Notes: generated by a model not told the origin, from the sequence alone. A DNA stretch of 64,000 bases from Streptoverticillium olivoreticuli subsp. olivoreticuli (GCF_003391135.1 NZ_CP031455.1:8397501-8461500); one strand, 5' to 3'. Shown: positions 44,210 to 53,430, counted from the stretch's first letter. A program made the numbers and translations.

Positions 44210-45990
44210 GCCGGCGGGGCGTAACGCGCGATGGGGTTCCGCAGACTGCCCACGAGCTGGAGGGCGCCCGACGGGTCGGCGAGGTCGACCATCTGCTGGT
44301 TGTTGCGCAGCTGGAGCCGGTTGAGGCAGGACAGCGCGAACTCCTCGGCGAACATGTCGTACTGCCGGAACTTGTCCGCGAGCTGCGGCACGGACGCCTG
44401 ATAGTCCGTCACACACGCGGCGACCGTCCGCCAGAACGTCTCCTCGTCGAGGACGCCCTCGGTGACCAGGACCGCGTTCAGATAGCGGAAGAAGCAGTCG
44501 AAGACGTCGGTGAAGACCGACAGCAGCTTCATGTCCTCGGGGACCTCCGCCCGCACCCGCCGGACCTCCGGTGGGAGGTCCGCCAGGGGGTCCATGACGA
44601 CGATCTCCTCGGCGATGTCCTTGAAGATCACCCGCTCGACCGCCCCGCCGTCGAGCACCATGATCACATTCTCGCCGTGCGGCATGAAGGCCAGGTCGTA
44701 GGCGTAGAAGCTGTGCAGCAGCGGGGTGAGGTAGGCGTCGAGGTAGCCCCGCAGCCACGCCTCGGGGGCCAGCCCCGACCGCTCGATCAGCGCGGCCGCG
44801 AAGGAGCGGCCCTCGTGGTCGGTGTGGAGCAGGGAGGCCATCGTGGCGAGGCGCCGGCCCGGCTCCAGCCCGGCGACGGGGCTCTCGCGCCACAGGGCGG
44901 CGAGCATCTTGCGGTAGGGGGAGTGGCGGTCGGTGGCCGCCTCGTACTGCCGGTGGTGGTAGCCGACGGCCGCCCGCTCCCGGATGATCGACAGGCGCGC
45001 CCGCTGCAGGACGTCGTCCTTGGCGACGAGGTCGGCCAGCCAGTCGTTGATGGCCGGGGTCGCCTCCATGTAGGCGGCCGACAGGCCCCGCATGAAGCCC
45101 ATGTTGAGCACGGACAGCGCGGTCTTCACATAGTGCTTGGCCGGTGCGCTGGTGTTGAAGAAGGTGCGGACCGACTGCTGGGCGAGGTAGTCGTCGTCGC
45201 CCGGGCCGAGGCACACCAGCCGCTGCCGTGCCACCTCGGCGGCGAAGGTGACCGACAGCTTGTTCCACCACTGCCAGGGGTGGACGGGGATGAGGTGGTA
45301 GTCGGCGAGGTCCAGGCCGAGGCCGGACATGGTGTCCGCGAAGCGGCCGAGCAGCTCCTCGCCCAGCTCGTCGCGCATCAGGCCGTCGTAGTCGAGGTCC
45401 GTGCCCGAGGTGAAGGTGGAGTGGTCGCGGTGGGCGGCCAGCCAGATCAGCCGGACGGGGCTCGCGGCCTCGGGAGCGTACGCGTGGTACTCGTGCACCC
45501 CGAAGCCCAGGCGCCCGTTGTTGGCGACGAAACCGGGGTGGCCCTCGGTCATGCCGGTCTCGACGGCCTGGAAGTCGGCCTCGGCGAGCTCGGCGGCGCT
45601 CACCGGCTTCTTGGCGAGCTTGTAGGCCGTGCCCGACAGGGTGGAGCTGATCTCCTCCAGGTAGACCGGGAGGATCTCGTCCGACAGGCCGAGCGCGCCC
45701 TGCAGTCCGATGAGGAAGTCGAGCGCGTCCAGGGGCAGTTCGTCCCCGTCGCGGTGCCGGGTGATGCTCGCGGCGTCGATCTGCCAGTGGTCGAGCGCGA
45801 GGAGGCGGGCGGCGAACCGGTACTCCTGCGTGCCGTCGTCGCTGCGGACGACGTAGTGGCCGGGCGAGGTCGGCTCCGGGGCGAGGAGCCGCTCGTGGGC
45901 GAACTCCGCGAGCGCCTTGCGGATCAGCTGCCGGTTGGCGGCCGCCCAGTGGCCCGGGGTCAGGTGGGAGACGGCTTCACGGGGGTTCAC
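44206..45990 (-). CDS. desD: Desferrioxamine synthetase (NIS, IucA/IucC family)
   Basis: A 594-residue NRPS-independent siderophore synthetase. It joins three succinyl-hydroxycadaverine units and cyclises them to desferrioxamine E, or makes linear forms, using ATP. Family motifs include HPGFVANNGRLGFGVHEYHAYAPE, HPWQWWNK, TSAPAKHYVKTALSVLNMGFMRG and MPHGENVIMVLDGG near the active site. Length matches DesD. Start GTG 45990 has GAGGAG upstream and overlaps the desC stop as GTGA. Confidence 0.96.
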   Translation of the reverse strand: MNPREAVSHLTPGHWAAANRQLIRKALAEFAHERLLAPEPTSPGHYVVRSDDGTQEYRFAARLLALDHWQIDAASITRHRDGDELPLDALDFLIGLQGALGLSDEILPVYLEEISSTLSGTAYKLAKKPVSAAELAEADFQAVETGMTEGHPGFVANNGRLGFGVHEYHAYAPEAASPVRLIWLAAHRDHSTFTSGTDLDYDGLMRDELGEELLGRFADTMSGLGLDLADYHLIPVHPWQWWNKLSVTFAAEVARQRLVCLGPGDDDYLAQQSVRTFFNTSAPAKHYVKTALSVLNMGFMRGLSAAYMEATPAINDWLADLVAKDDVLQRARLSIIRERAAVGYHHRQYEAATDRHSPYRKMLAALWRESPVAGLEPGRRLATMASLLHTDHEGRSFAAALIERSGLAPEAWLRGYLDAYLTPLLHSFYAYDLAFMPHGENVIMVLDGGAVERVIFKDIAEEIVVMDPLADLPPEVRRVRAEVPEDMKLLSVFTDVFDCFFRYLNAVLVTEGVLDEETFWRTVAACVTDYQASVPQLADKFRQYDMFAEEFALSCLNRLQLRNNQQMVDLADPSGALQLVGSLRNPIARYAPPA

Positions 45991-46574
45991 GCGGACACTC
46001 CTCGGGTGGCGGCCGGGCCGCTCGCATTCATGAAACGGTCGCGGGTGCAGACGCTCAGCAGCGCCTCTTTCTCGGGCTTCTCGACGGTGCGCACGGTCTC
46101 GAAGCCGACGGCAGCGTTGAGCGCGTGCACCGCCGTGTTGCGCACGTCGGGCTCGACCACGACGCGCCGGGTCGCCGGATCGGCGAAGAGCCAGGCCATG
46201 ACCGTGGTGATCACACCACGGGTGAAGCCGTGGACGGGGGTGTCGGCCGGTGCGCACAGGAAGTGCATCCCGACGTCGCCCTCCTCCGCCTCGTACAGCC
46301 CCACCAGCTCGACGCGCGCGGGGTCGTAGCGTTCGGCCAGGAAGACGGGACAGTCGTCCAGCAGGCCGACGAAGGCGTCGTGGTGCGGGTGCGCGGCGAT
46401 CTCGCGGTAGGCGCGGGCCACCTCGGCCACGTCGGCGTCCTGCATCATCCAGAACGCCGCCTTGGGGTGTGTCACCCAGCCGTGCAGCATCGCGGCGTCG
46501 GCGTCCGGGTCGAGCGGGCGCAGCGTGAACGCGCCGAGCCGCTCGTCCGTGCGGGAGAAGACGGTCTCCGTCAT
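45987..46574 (-). CDS. desC: N-hydroxycadaverine acyltransferase
   Basis: A 195-residue GNAT-fold acyltransferase of the IucB/RhbD/DesC family that acylates N-hydroxycadaverine with acetyl- or succinyl-CoA. Typical sequence: LHGWVTHPKAAFWMMQDADV, VGMHFLCAP, GFTRGVITTVMAWLFADP and RRVVVEPDVRNTAVHALNAAVGFE. The start overlaps the desB stop as ATGA, and the stop overlaps the desD start, so the run desB-C-D-MFS is continuously coupled. A desH-type paralogue lies at 51744-52361. Confidence 0.95.
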   Translation of the reverse strand: MTETVFSRTDERLGAFTLRPLDPDADAAMLHGWVTHPKAAFWMMQDADVAEVARAYREIAAHPHHDAFVGLLDDCPVFLAERYDPARVELVGLYEAEEGDVGMHFLCAPADTPVHGFTRGVITTVMAWLFADPATRRVVVEPDVRNTAVHALNAAVGFETVRTVEKPEKEALLSVCTRDRFMNASGPAATRGVSA

Positions 46575-47869
46575 CGCAGGACACCCTCCGGCGCGCCGAA
46601 CTCCTGGAAGGCGATGGCCTTCTCGACCGGATAGTGCTCGCGGCCCAGCAGCTCGCGGATGATCCAGGAGTTGCGGTAGGGGCCCATGCCCAGGTCGGGG
46701 GAGGTGATGCTGTGCGTGTGGGTGCCGGCGTTCTGCAGGAAGATGCCCCGGCCGGTGGTGTCGATGCTGTAGTTGCGGGCGACGTCGAAGCGCCCGTGGC
46801 GGTCCCAGCGGATCCGGTCGCGCACGGGCTCCAGGAAGTCCGGGGTGCGGTAGCGGTAGCCGGTGGCCAGGACGAGGCCCTGCGTGGTGAGCGAGAAGTC
46901 CCGCTCCTGCTCGACCTGGCGCAGGCCGAGGGTGTACGTCCCGGATATGTCGTCGTACGAGGCGCTCTCCAGCGCGGTGTTGGTCATCAGCCGGGTGGGG
47001 ACCGGGCCCTTGACGCTCTTCTGGTAGAGCAGGTCGAAGATGCTGTTGACGAGCTCCGCGTCGATGCCCTTGAACAGGCCCTTCTGCTCGGTCTCCATGC
47101 GGTAGCGGGTGTCCTCCGGGAGCGCGTGGAAGTAGTCCACGTACTCGGGGGAGGTCATCTCCAGGGTGAGCTTGGTGTACTCCAGCGGGAAGAACCGCGG
47201 GGAGCGGGTCACCCAGTCCAGGCGGTAGCCGCAGGCGTCGGCGTCGGCCAGCAGGTCGTAGTAGATCTCGGCCGCGCTCTGGCCGCTGCCGACGACGGTG
47301 ATGCTGTCCTTGGACTGGAGCTCCGCCTTGCCCTCCAGATAGCGGGAGTTGTGCAGGACGTCGCCGCCGAGCCCCCGGCAGGCCTCGGGGACGTAGGGCG
47401 GGGTGCCGGTGCCGAGGACGAGGTGCCGGGCGTGGTGCGCGGTCGTCTCACCGGTGGCCGTCCGCAGCGCGTGCACGGTGTAGAGGCCGGTGCCCTCGTC
47501 GTACGCGACGGAGGTCACCTCGTGGCCGAAGCGGACGCTGCGGAGCTTGGCGGCGGCCCAGCGGCAGTAGTCGTTGTACTCGTTGCGCAGGGGATAGAAG
47601 ATCTCGCGGATGTAGAAGGAGTACAGCCGTCCGGACTCCTTGAGGTAACTGAGGAAGGAGTACGGGGAGGTGGGGTCGGCCAGCGTGACGAGGTCGGCCA
47701 TGAAGGGGGTCTGCAGGGTGGCCGCGTCCAGCAGCATCCCCGGGTGCCAGTCGAAGTCCGGCTTGCTCTCCAGGAAGAGGCCGTCGAGTTCGTCGATGGG
47801 TTCGGTCAGGCAGGCGAGGCCGAGGTTGTAGGGGCCGAGCCCGATCGCGATGAAGTCGTGCGTGGACAT
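46571..47869 (-). CDS. desB: Cadaverine N-monooxygenase
   Basis: A 432-residue flavin- and NADPH-dependent N-hydroxylating monooxygenase (IucD/SidA family) that makes N-hydroxycadaverine. FAD site GLGPYNLGLA near the N-terminus, NADPH site VVGSGQSAAEIYYDLL, and the C-terminal substrate motif LATGYRYRTPDFL. It follows desA by 35 bases (a GAGACCTCC-complement ribosome site lies before the ATG). Confidence 0.96.
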   Translation of the reverse strand: MSTHDFIAIGLGPYNLGLACLTEPIDELDGLFLESKPDFDWHPGMLLDAATLQTPFMADLVTLADPTSPYSFLSYLKESGRLYSFYIREIFYPLRNEYNDYCRWAAAKLRSVRFGHEVTSVAYDEGTGLYTVHALRTATGETTAHHARHLVLGTGTPPYVPEACRGLGGDVLHNSRYLEGKAELQSKDSITVVGSGQSAAEIYYDLLADADACGYRLDWVTRSPRFFPLEYTKLTLEMTSPEYVDYFHALPEDTRYRMETEQKGLFKGIDAELVNSIFDLLYQKSVKGPVPTRLMTNTALESASYDDISGTYTLGLRQVEQERDFSLTTQGLVLATGYRYRTPDFLEPVRDRIRWDRHGRFDVARNYSIDTTGRGIFLQNAGTHTHSITSPDLGMGPYRNSWIIRELLGREHYPVEKAIAFQEFGAPEGVLR

Positions 47870-47904
47870 GGAGGTCTCCCGTTCGAGGAGGCGGATGGGG
47901 TGGT

Positions 47905-49479
47905 TCAGCCGGCGCGGTGGAGGAGCTCGGCCGTGAGCCGCTCGTCCACGTACCGGCCCGCGTGCCCGGCGAGGAGGTCGAGGACGTGCGCGATGTCGTC
48001 CAGCGAGGTCTCCGGGTTGAGCAGGGTGAATTTCAGGTAGTGCCTGCCGTCGACCTTGGTGCCCGCGACCACGGCCTCGCCGGAGGCGGCCAGCGCCTCG
48101 CGGGCGTGCAGGTTCGCCCCGTCGGCCAGGTCCCGGCCGCGTTGGTCCGCCGGCAGGTAGCGGAAGACGACGGTGCTCAGCTGCGACTTGGTGACCACCT
48201 CGAAGCGCGGGTCCTCGGTCAGCAGGGTCCACGCCTCGGCCGCGCGGTCCACGACCTCGTCGAAGAGCGAGCCGATCGCGTCGGCGCCCATGATGCGCAG
48301 GGTCAGCCAGAGCTTCAGCGCGTCGAAGCGGCGGGTGGTCTGGATGCTCTTGTCGACCTGGTTGGGGATGCGCTGCTCGGCCATGCGGGCCGGGTTGAGG
48401 TAGTCGGCGTAGTACGTGGCGTGCCGCAGGGCGGACCGGTCGCGCACCAGGAGCGCACTGGAACTGACCGGCTGGAAGAAGGACTTGTGGTAGTCGACCG
48501 TCACCGAGTCCGCGCGCTCGATGCCGTCGAGCAGGTGGCGCCGGGTGGGCGAGACCAGCAGGCCGCAGCCGTACGCGGCGTCCACGTGGAACCACAGCCC
48601 GGCCCACCGGCACAGGTCGGCGATCTTGGGGAGCGGGTCGATGGAACCGAAGTCGGTGGTGCCGGCCGTGGCGACGACGGCCATGATCACCAGATCGTCG
48701 GCGCGGCAGCGCTCGATCTCGCGGGCGAGGGCGGCGGGCCGCATGCGGCGCTCGGGACCCGTCTCCACGGCGATGACGGCGTCCTGGCCGAGGCCGAGCA
48801 GCTTGGCGGACTTCTGGACGCTGAAGTGGCTGGCCTCGGAGGTGAGGATGCGCAACCGCGGCAGGATCTCGTGCCGTTCGAGCGGGGCGGGGGCGTTCTT
48901 GGCCGCGAGCGCCAGGGCTTCCTCGCGGGCGAGCAGCAGCGCCTGGAAGTTGGACTGGGTGCCGCCGCTGGTGAAGATGCCGTCGGCGTCCGGGCCGAGT
49001 CCGATGCGCTCGGCCGTCCAGTCGATCAGGCGGCGCTCGATGAGGGTGCCGCCCGCGCTCTGGTCCCAGGTGTCGAGGGAGGAGTTGACCGCGGTGAGGA
49101 CGGCCTCGCCGAGCAGCGCCGGGATCACCACCGGGCAGTTGAGGTGGGCGAGGTAGCGCGGGTGGTGGAAGTAGACGGCGTCCCGCAGATAGACGTCCTC
49201 CAGCTCGTCGAGGGCGGCGGCGGGGTCCTCCAGCGGCCGGTCCAGGTCGATGCCGGATATCTCCGGGGCGAGCCGGGCGGGGGACATCCCGGTGAAGGGG
49301 CGGTCGGCACCCGCTATCCGGCTCGCCACCCGGTCGATCCCGGCGGCGAGGGAGCGCCGGTAGCTGTCGACCGTGAGGTGGTTGAAGAGGTGCGGCCGGG
49401 CCTGTGCCGCACCGGACGCGGGGGCTGCCGATGTGTCGCCTGCCGAAGGGGCTTCGGCGATGTGCCCCGGGAAACTCAT
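47905..49479 (-). CDS. desA: Lysine decarboxylase, PLP-dependent, siderophore
   Basis: A 524-residue group II PLP decarboxylase that turns lysine into cadaverine. The cofactor Lys332 lies in VDYHKSFFQP, with the PLP-site His/Asp in WFHVDAAYGCG and the loop FTSGGTQSNFQALL. Core sequence matches DesA (VYFHHPRYLAHLNCPVVIPALLGEAVL). The N-terminus is about 35-40 residues longer than in S. coelicolor DesA (MSFPGHIAEAPSAGDTSAAPASGAAQ), a low-complexity lead. A later start is possible, but GGAAGGA precedes ATG 49479. An iron box lies 36 bases upstream. Confidence 0.96.
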   Translation of the reverse strand: MSFPGHIAEAPSAGDTSAAPASGAAQARPHLFNHLTVDSYRRSLAAGIDRVASRIAGADRPFTGMSPARLAPEISGIDLDRPLEDPAAALDELEDVYLRDAVYFHHPRYLAHLNCPVVIPALLGEAVLTAVNSSLDTWDQSAGGTLIERRLIDWTAERIGLGPDADGIFTSGGTQSNFQALLLAREEALALAAKNAPAPLERHEILPRLRILTSEASHFSVQKSAKLLGLGQDAVIAVETGPERRMRPAALAREIERCRADDLVIMAVVATAGTTDFGSIDPLPKIADLCRWAGLWFHVDAAYGCGLLVSPTRRHLLDGIERADSVTVDYHKSFFQPVSSSALLVRDRSALRHATYYADYLNPARMAEQRIPNQVDKSIQTTRRFDALKLWLTLRIMGADAIGSLFDEVVDRAAEAWTLLTEDPRFEVVTKSQLSTVVFRYLPADQRGRDLADGANLHAREALAASGEAVVAGTKVDGRHYLKFTLLNPETSLDDIAHVLDLLAGHAGRYVDERLTAELLHRAG

Positions 49480-49514
49480 GAGCGTGGTGTCCTTCCGTCG
49501 CTGACGCGATCAAC

Positions 49515-49533
49515 TTAGGCGAGCCTAACCTAA
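49515..49533 (-). promoter_or_regulatory. Iron box (DmdR/IdeR operator) for desA
   Basis: TTAGGCGAGCCTAACCTAA; its complement TTAGGTTAGGCTCGCCTAA differs by one base from the Streptomyces consensus TTAGGTTAGGCTCACCTAA. It lies just upstream of desA, so the operon should be repressed by Fe2+-loaded DmdR1. Confidence 0.94.
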
Positions 49534-49595
49534 CCTACGAGCCGGAAGTGTTGGCTCCGGTTGGCTGGAGGGTGATCGCGGGGAGGGGGTGAAAC

Positions 49596-49614
49596 TTAGG
49601 TTAACCTAACCTAA
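49596..49614 (+). promoter_or_regulatory. Second iron box, for the divergent desG-type gene
   Basis: TTAGGTTAACCTAACCTAA fits the 19-bp DmdR/IdeR consensus. It lies about 80 bases before the GTG of the penicillin-acylase-like gene, 62 bases from the desA box, so each direction has its own operator. Confidence 0.93.
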
Positions 49615-49696
49615 GTTTTTGTTGGGCGGGGGCGCCACGGCACCTCCGGAGACCCGTCCCGACCAGCGCCAACCCGCCGCGGAACAAGGAGACTTT

Positions 49697-51751
49697 GTGA
49701 GCATCGAGGTCCACCGGGACGCCTGGGGCATCCCGCACCTGCGGGCCGGAAGCCCGGACGAACTCGCCCGCGCCCAGGGCCGCAACGCCGCCCTGGACCG
49801 GGCCTGGCAGATCGAGGTGGAGCGGCACCGCTCCCAGGGCACCACGGCCGCCTTCCTGGGACCCGGCGCCGTCGGCTGGGACCGGCTCGCGAGGCGGGCC
49901 CGCCTGGACGACACCGCCCGCCGCTGCTTCCAGGGCCTCGACGCGGACACCGCGGCATGGGTCACCGCCTACGTCGACGGGGTCAACTCCGGCCTCGCCG
50001 CGGGCGCGCGCCGCGCACCGGAGTTCGCGGCCGCGGGTCTCACCCCCGGGCGGTGGCGGCCCTGGACCCCGCTCGCGGTCTGGCTCTCCCACCACATCCT
50101 CTTCGCCGGCTTCCCCGCCAAGCTGTGGCGCGAGGAGGTCGCCCGCGAGCTCGGCCCCGAGGCCGTCGGGCTGTTCGCCGCCGACGGCCCCGCCACCTCC
50201 GGGAGCAACGGCTGGCTCGTCGCCGGCGACCGCACCGCCACCGGAGCCCCCGTCATCGCCGGCGACCCGCACCGCTTCATCGAGGACCCGGGCATCTACC
50301 AACAGATCCACCTGAACTGCCCGGACTACGACGTGGTGGGGCTCGCCGTACCCGGCGTCCCCGGCATCGCCCACTTCGGCCACACCGGCACGGTGGCCTG
50401 GGCCATCACCAACGCCATGGCCGACTACCAGGACCTCTACGACGAACGGCTCCGCCGCCGCGGCACCGCGGTGGAGGCACTCGGCCCCGACGGCTGGCGG
50501 CCCGCCGCCGCCCACACCGAGACCATCGAGGTCGCCGGGGGCGACCCGGTCGGCGTCGAGGTCATCGAGACCGACCGCGGACCCGTCGTGATCGGCGGCC
50601 CCGGCGAGCCGAGGGCGATCAGCCTGCGCTGCCCCCCGCGCGTGAGCGAGGACCTCGGCTTCGCCACGCTGCCCGCCCTGCTCAGGGCCACCACGGTCGC
50701 CGACGTCGACCGGGCCTTCGACCACTGGGCCGAGCCCGTCAACGTCGTCCAGGCCGCCGACACTTCAGGCGGCCTCCTCCACCGGGTCGCCGGACGCGTA
50801 CCGCTGCGCCACCACGACAACCGGCTGCGCGTCGTACCGGCCTGGGAACCCGGACACGCCTGGCAGGGCTGGCACGCACCGATGCCGCGCGCCGACGTCG
50901 ACGGCACCGCGGTGATGGCCAACCAGCGCGGCCTGGCCGCACCGCTCGGCGTCGAATTCGCTCCGCCGCACCGGGCCGACCGCATCCGCCACCTGCTGGA
51001 CGCGTCGCGGCAGTGGTCCGCCGGGGACATGGCCGCCGTCCACACCGACACCCACCTGGCCTCCGCCGGGCCCCTGCTGGACCTGCTCGCCGGACTGGAC
51101 GGCCTCGGCCCGGACGCCGCACGGCTGCGGGACCGACTCCTGCGCTGGGACCGCCGGATGGACGCCGGCAGCACGGACGCCACCGTCTACGCCGCGCTGC
51201 GCACGGCGGTCGTACGCCGGTTCGCGGCGCACCCGGCGCTCGCGGGGCTGGCCGAACCGCCCGCGTACCCCGAGATCTTCCTGCCGTGGCTCGCCCTGGC
51301 CCCCCGGATCGCCTTCGCTCTGGAACATCTGCTGCGGGACGAACCGCTGCCCGGCGTGGACCGCGCCGCGCTCGTCCGCGCGGCACTCGACGACGTGACG
51401 GCGGCGGGGGAGCCGTCGGTGCCGTGGGGCGAGGTGCACCGGCTCGCGCCCTGGCAGTCGCTGCCCGGCGTGACGCACGAGGAGTGGCCCGGCCTGTCGG
51501 GCGACCACGACTGCGTGCTGTCCACCTCCAGCGTCCCCGGCGTCACCGACCACAGCGCGCGCGGGCCCGCCGCGCGCTACGTATGGGATCTCGCCGACCG
51601 CGAGAACAGCCTCTGGGTGGTGCCGTTCGGCGCCTCCGGCGTACCCGGCGACGCCCACCACCGCGACCAGCTGCCGCTGTGGCTCCGGGGCGAACTCGTC
51701 CCCGTGGTCACCGACTGGCACAACCTCACCGAGGAGCGAGACGATGTCTGA
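49697..51751 (+). CDS. desG: Penicillin-acylase-family Ntn hydrolase, desG type
   Basis: A 684-residue Ntn-hydrolase related to penicillin G amidase. The nucleophile Ser170 opens the beta chain at SNGWLVAGDRTATGAPVIAGDPH. Other family blocks are HRDAWGIPHLRAGSPDELARAQGRNAALDR at the N-terminus, VVGLAVPGVPGIAHFGHTGTVAWAITN and AVMANQRGLAAP. There is no signal peptide, so cytoplasmic. Start GTG 49697 follows CAAGGAGACTTT. It has its own iron box and is coupled to an acetyltransferase gene. A penicillin amidase of this kind (DesG) is associated with acyl- or aryl-substituted desferrioxamines in some Streptomyces; the exact reaction is uncertain. Confidence 0.85.
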   Translation: MSIEVHRDAWGIPHLRAGSPDELARAQGRNAALDRAWQIEVERHRSQGTTAAFLGPGAVGWDRLARRARLDDTARRCFQGLDADTAAWVTAYVDGVNSGLAAGARRAPEFAAAGLTPGRWRPWTPLAVWLSHHILFAGFPAKLWREEVARELGPEAVGLFAADGPATSGSNGWLVAGDRTATGAPVIAGDPHRFIEDPGIYQQIHLNCPDYDVVGLAVPGVPGIAHFGHTGTVAWAITNAMADYQDLYDERLRRRGTAVEALGPDGWRPAAAHTETIEVAGGDPVGVEVIETDRGPVVIGGPGEPRAISLRCPPRVSEDLGFATLPALLRATTVADVDRAFDHWAEPVNVVQAADTSGGLLHRVAGRVPLRHHDNRLRVVPAWEPGHAWQGWHAPMPRADVDGTAVMANQRGLAAPLGVEFAPPHRADRIRHLLDASRQWSAGDMAAVHTDTHLASAGPLLDLLAGLDGLGPDAARLRDRLLRWDRRMDAGSTDATVYAALRTAVVRRFAAHPALAGLAEPPAYPEIFLPWLALAPRIAFALEHLLRDEPLPGVDRAALVRAALDDVTAAGEPSVPWGEVHRLAPWQSLPGVTHEEWPGLSGDHDCVLSTSSVPGVTDHSARGPAARYVWDLADRENSLWVVPFGASGVPGDAHHRDQLPLWLRGELVPVVTDWHNLTEERDDV

Positions 51752-52361
51752 TTCCCCCGCTGTATCCGTATCCCGATCCCGCCCGGCGCGGACGGCCGTG
51801 CACGAGCAGGCGGTCGACGGCTTCGGGACCGTACGGGTCGTCCCCGTCGACCCCGCGGCCGACGCCGGGCTGATCCACGGCTGGGTCACCCAGGAGCGGG
51901 CCCGGTTCTGGGGCATGCGGGACGCCGGCCGCGAACGGGTCCTGGAGATCTACACCTATATCGACTCCCTGCCCACGCACCACGCCTATCTCCTCGAACG
52001 GGACGGCCGGCCCGTCGCCCTCTTCCAGACGTACGAGCCGGAGGCCGACCCGGTCGGCGAGGCTTACGACGTACGGCCCGGGGACTTCGGCATCCACCTG
52101 ATGATCGGCCCCCCGGCGGGCGGGACCGAGCGGGGCTTCACCGCCACCCTGCTCTCCGTGTTCCTCGGCTACGTCCTGGCGGCCGACCCCGGCCGGCTGC
52201 GGATCGTGGCCGAGCCGGACGCCCGCAACGCGAAAGCCGTCGCCCGCCTCACCGGGGCCGGCTTCGTCCGCGGCCCCGAGATCGAACTCCCCGAGAAGCG
52301 GGCGCAGCTGGTCTTCCTCGACCGGGAGACGTTCGAGGGGAACCCTCACCCCCGAGGGTAG
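51744..52361 (+). CDS. desH: Siderophore acetyltransferase, desH type (DesC paralogue)
   Basis: A 205-residue GNAT acyltransferase of the same siderophore family as DesC: LIHGWVTQERARFWGMRDAGRERV, VGEAYDVRPGDFGIHLMIGP, ERGFTATLLSVFLGYVLAADP and LRIVAEPDARNAKAVARLTGAGF. The ATG overlaps the 3' end of the acylase gene by eight bases, with GAGGAGCGAG upstream. It presumably acts with DesG in tailoring desferrioxamines or their precursors. Its last 16 bases overlap the convergent dehydrogenase gene. Confidence 0.86.
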   Translation: MSDSPAVSVSRSRPARTAVHEQAVDGFGTVRVVPVDPAADAGLIHGWVTQERARFWGMRDAGRERVLEIYTYIDSLPTHHAYLLERDGRPVALFQTYEPEADPVGEAYDVRPGDFGIHLMIGPPAGGTERGFTATLLSVFLGYVLAADPGRLRIVAEPDARNAKAVARLTGAGFVRGPEIELPEKRAQLVFLDRETFEGNPHPRG

Positions 52362-53212
52362 GAGTGGAAGCCCTGCCCCGACTTCCGTCCCAGCAACCCC
52401 GCCTCGACCATCCGCCGCAACAGCGGCGGCGGGGCGTGGAGGGGCTCCTTGAACTCCTCGTACAGCGACTCCGCGATGGAGACGACGGTGTCCAGCCCGA
52501 TCAGGTCGGCCAGCGCCAGCGGTCCCATCGGATGGGCGCAGCCCAGCTCCATCCCGGCGTCGATGTCCGCGGCCGTCGCGAAGCCGGACTCCGCCATGCG
52601 GACCGCCGCGAGGAGATAGGGCACGAGCAGGGCGTTGACCACGAACCCCGAGCGGTCCGGGGACCGCACCACCGACTTGCCGAGGACCGCCGTGGCGAAC
52701 TCCTCGACGGCGGCGGCCGTCCCCGCGCTCGTGTGCAGCGAGGTGACGACCTCCACCAGCGGCATCACCGGCACCGGATTGAAGAAGTGCAGCCCCACGA
52801 CGCGGTCGGCGCGCCGGGTCGCCATGCCGAGCCGCAGCACCGGGAGGGAGGAGGTGTTGGTGGCCAGGATCGCCTCCGGATCCTCCACGACCTTGTCGAG
52901 GACGGCGAAGACCTCGGTCTTGACGTCGGCGTTCTCGACGACCGCCTCGACGACCAGCTGCCGGTCGGCGAGGGCGTCGGCATCGGCGGTGAAGACGATC
53001 CGGGAAAGGGCCCGCTCGGCGCTGGGACGGTCCGTCCTGCCGCGCTCGACCGCACGCTCCAGGGAGCGGGCGACGCGCTCGCGGGCACGGGCCGCGGCGG
53101 TGGCGTCGACCTCGCACAGGACGGTGTCGAGGCGGGCCCGGGCGAGGACTTCGGCTATGCCGGCGCCCATGGTGCCGCCGCCTGTCACTGCCGCTCGGTG
53201 GATGGTTGCCAT
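52346..53212 (-). CDS. 3-hydroxyacyl-CoA (3-hydroxybutyryl-CoA) dehydrogenase
   Basis: A 288-residue NAD-dependent dehydrogenase of the HbdA/PaaH family. Rossmann motif VTGGGTMGAGIAEVLA at the N-terminus, catalytic HFFNPVPVMPLVEVV, and the C-terminal helical domain (GFVVNALLVPYLLAAVRMAESG, HPMGPLALADLIGLD). It oxidises 3-hydroxyacyl-CoA in fatty acid or butyrate metabolism. Start ATG 53212. It is divergent from a RamB/MlrA-type regulator with shared repeats in between, so it is probably controlled by that regulator. Confidence 0.93.
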   Translation of the reverse strand: MATIHRAAVTGGGTMGAGIAEVLARARLDTVLCEVDATAAARARERVARSLERAVERGRTDRPSAERALSRIVFTADADALADRQLVVEAVVENADVKTEVFAVLDKVVEDPEAILATNTSSLPVLRLGMATRRADRVVGLHFFNPVPVMPLVEVVTSLHTSAGTAAAVEEFATAVLGKSVVRSPDRSGFVVNALLVPYLLAAVRMAESGFATAADIDAGMELGCAHPMGPLALADLIGLDTVVSIAESLYEEFKEPLHAPPPLLRRMVEAGLLGRKSGQGFHSYPRG

Positions 53213-53265
53213 CAGCGTCTCCCGGTGTCGTGGAATCGGGTGAAATCGGATGGTGCGTCAAAAGG

Positions 53266-53283
53266 TCTGCCAAGAGTGCGAAG
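53266..53283. promoter_or_regulatory. Operator-like element 1 (dehydrogenase side)
   Basis: TCTGCCAAGAGTGCGAAG, about 54 bases upstream of the dehydrogenase ATG. Identical to element 3 at 15 of 18 positions, differing only in the central three bases. Confidence 0.6.
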
Positions 53284-53414
53284 AGGAAGCGCTCTCCGGT
53301 CGCAGCGTGGCCCGCCGCGCCCCTGCCGCTGCGGAGAGGCGCTCCGGCGGGGCTCCGGCGGGCCGTGCCGACGACTCTGCCAGGGGCGATCGGAGCCGAA
53401 CAACCGTGGCCCGA

Positions 53415-53430
53415 TGCCAAGTTCCGCGAA
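53415..53430. promoter_or_regulatory. Operator-like element 2
   Basis: TGCCAAGTTCCGCGAA keeps the half-sites TGCCAA and GCGAA of the flanking elements with one extra central base. Confidence 0.4.
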
